Assembly (NCBI RefSeq): GCF_002968285.2
Contig: NZ_CP134400.1
Location: 1,922,001 to 1,986,000 of the forward strand
From: Mycobacterium sp. ITM-2016-00318
GTDB taxonomy: Bacteria > Actinomycetota > Actinomycetes > Mycobacteriales > Mycobacteriaceae
DNA length: 64,000 nucleotides
Direction of reading: 5' to 3'
Shown one piece after another: positions 62,996-64,000 of this stretch. The translations under genes were made by a program, and so were the position numbers. Within the stretch, counting starts at the first letter, position 1, and the number at the start of each line of letters is the position of its first letter. Under the pieces are notes generated by a model. It did not search any database. It saw only the letters and a list, made by a program, of their open reading frames with translations, and was not told where the DNA came from.

Positions 62996-63808
62996 TTACC
63001 CGTTGCGCGACATCTGCTGGGCCCGCACGTCGGCATGCATCTCCCACGGAGCCTGGGGCAGCACATGCCCGGTTTCCAACAGCGACTTCAAGTTCGACAT
63101 GACCGCCGCCCAGCCCGCCGCGGCCACGTCGCGGTTCGATGCGTCAGGGATGTCGGTGTGGGTCACCGTCAGCCGGACGATGTCATGGTGCGGTTCGATG
63201 TCGAAACGCACGACGGACGGCAGGCCCGCCTCATCTGCGCCGAACGTGATGACCAGTCGACGCGGCGGCGTCGCTTCGATCACCTCGCCCTCGATGTCGG
63301 CGATCCCCGAACCGTCGGTGCGCAGATGCTCCCAGCGCGAGCCCGGCTGCCAGTCGGACACATTGCTGTGACCCCAGTACTTGGCGGTGAGGTCGGCGTC
63401 GGTGAGCGCCTCCCATACCTTCTCCGGCGTGCTGTGGATGTAGGTCACGTACACAAACGACGGCTTGTCGTCCGTTGCGGTCATGTCCGTCTCCTCTGCT
63501 TGTTGCTTCACCGCACGCAGCGTGTGAAGACGCGAATATTCGAACTGTTCAATCCAGCGATGGCCAATCTCGTGCAGCGGAATGGGATTCAAGTAGTGCA
63601 GCTTGAGCCGCCCATGTCGCACGGTGCTGATGAGGTTGGCCGCCTCGAGCACCGCCAGATGCTGGCTGACCGACTGCCGCGCCATTTCGAGGTACTCGCA
63701 CAACTGGCCGAGTGTCTGCCCGTTGTCCTGCCGCAGCCGATCAAGCAGCAGGCGACGACCCGGGTCGGCCAGCGCCTTGAACACCAGATCCGCCGGGTCA
63801 TCCGCCAT
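62996..63808 (-). CDS. ArsR-type HTH fused to SRPBCC/AHSA1 domain
   Basis: A 270-residue fusion. Residues about 1-100 form an ArsR winged helix (KALADPGRRLLLDRLRQDNG, then ARQSVSQHLAVLEAANLIST). Residues about 110-250 form an AHSA1/SRPBCC ligand pocket (VYVTYIHSTPEKVWEALTDA, with FGADEAG and WAAVMSNLKSLLETG). ArsR and SRPBCC genes are often separate neighbours; here they are one reading frame. The C-terminal domain probably senses a hydrophobic ligand. A palindrome at 63820-63835 is just upstream. Confidence 0.88.
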   Translation of the reverse strand: MADDPADLVFKALADPGRRLLLDRLRQDNGQTLGQLCEYLEMARQSVSQHLAVLEAANLISTVRHGRLKLHYLNPIPLHEIGHRWIEQFEYSRLHTLRAVKQQAEETDMTATDDKPSFVYVTYIHSTPEKVWEALTDADLTAKYWGHSNVSDWQPGSRWEHLRTDGSGIADIEGEVIEATPPRRLVITFGADEAGLPSVVRFDIEPHHDIVRLTVTHTDIPDASNRDVAAAGWAAVMSNLKSLLETGHVLPQAPWEMHADVRAQQMSRNG

Positions 63809-63819
63809 CCGACCATTAT

Positions 63820-63835
63820 GCAGGCATATACCTGC
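63820..63835. promoter_or_regulatory. GCAGG-catata-CCTGC, candidate ArsR operator
   Basis: A perfect 5 bp inverted repeat with a 6 bp spacer, 12 bp upstream of the ArsR-SRPBCC start on the minus strand. A second CCTGC half-site follows at 63848. ArsR proteins usually autoregulate at such sites. Confidence 0.5.
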
Positions 63836-63900
63836 CTATTGTCAAACCTGCATGCCTTTCCGTCGCCGAGCCTGTCTTAGTCCTCCGATAGCCTGCGTGG

Positions 63901-64000
63901 GTGAGCCCGAAGGCAACGGAGGCGCGGCAGGCGCTCGCCGAACAGTCCGAGGACGCGCCCGACGCCGACCTGCGCCGTCGCTGGCAGGAATTGGCCGACG
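63901..64000 (+). CDS. ligA: NAD-dependent DNA ligase LigA, N-terminal fragment (runs off the window)
   Basis: Only 33 codons are visible from GTG 63901. They encode SPKATEARQALAEQSEDAP then DADLRRRWQELAD, where the LRRRW-LA pattern is the start of domain Ia in mycobacterial LigA. In M. tuberculosis ligA (Rv3014c) lies beside the MetE-like gene. The rest is outside the window, so the call rests on this motif and on gene order. Confidence 0.75.
   Translation, partial: MSPKATEARQALAEQSEDAPDADLRRRWQELAD

Overview
The window is GC-rich, densely coded actinobacterial chromosome. Gene content and order point to a fast-growing Mycobacterium (Mycolicibacterium). From remembered gene order, the backbone is collinear with M. 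tuberculosis Rv3063 to Rv3014c: cstA, ligB, cyp136, a TetR/SDR pair, dinB, nrdHIE, nrdF2, adhC, fecB, ctaD, serB2, the Rv3041c-Rv3030 block, fixAB, an iscS-like gene, mnmA, an lpqA-like gene and ligA. No phage genes, insertion sequences, tRNAs, rRNAs or CRISPR arrays were seen.

Layout. 1-4.1 kb (minus strand): a partial carbon-starvation transporter, ATP-dependent ligase LigB, a YqeY-like protein and a membrane-anchored molybdenum oxidoreductase. 4.2-9 kb: an SDR, a broken thiamine-diphosphate-enzyme gene, a methyltransferase, an APH-like kinase, a PAS-ANTAR regulator and a stand-alone LeuA regulatory-domain protein. 9-15.7 kb: CYP136 divergent from a TetR/SDR pair, an AAA ATPase, dinB coupled to a TetR gene, and a divergent NAD(P)H-FMN reductase. 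15.7-29.5 kb: the class Ib ribonucleotide reductase genes nrdHIE and nrdF2, each behind a pair of NrdR-like boxes 32 bp apart. Between them lie accessory genes: a small secreted protein, a geranylgeranyl-reductase-like flavoprotein, a TetR regulator, an adenylyl cyclase divergent from a tandem-HD/LuxR protein, an ABCG-type exporter and a Baeyer-Villiger monooxygenase. 29.8-35.7 kb: a secreted protein, an MmpL transporter without a normal start codon, AdhC, a YciI protein and FecB. 35.9-46.5 kb: ctaD and serB2, then a MocR regulator facing a tightly overlapping operon (small ORF, YczE, ABC ATPase, NUDIX, crotonase, two methyltransferases). 46.5-52.2 kb: a PQQ-propeller lipoprotein, a hexapeptide acyltransferase and the three-gene methylglucose lipopolysaccharide block (methyltransferase, GH57, glycosyltransferase) joined by ATGA overlaps. 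52.4-64 kb: fixAB with a strong terminator, a GNAT/PlsC pair resembling ornithine-lipid synthesis, cysteine desulfurase and MnmA, a lipoprotein, a MetE-like enzyme, a proline-rich membrane protein, an acyl-CoA ligase, a YjbR protein, an ArsR-SRPBCC fusion and the first codons of ligA.

How the genes work together. The backbone is housekeeping: deoxynucleotide synthesis, respiration and electron transfer, serine synthesis, tRNA thiolation, DNA ligation and translesion synthesis, and cell-envelope polysaccharide and lipid synthesis. The less familiar material is the cyclase/HD-LuxR/ABC module, the MocR-small ORF-YczE-ATPase operon, several perfect palindromes in divergent promoters, and two long perfect inverted repeats between genes. 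Gene functions are read from motifs. No similarity search was run, and all comparisons with M. tuberculosis are from memory.
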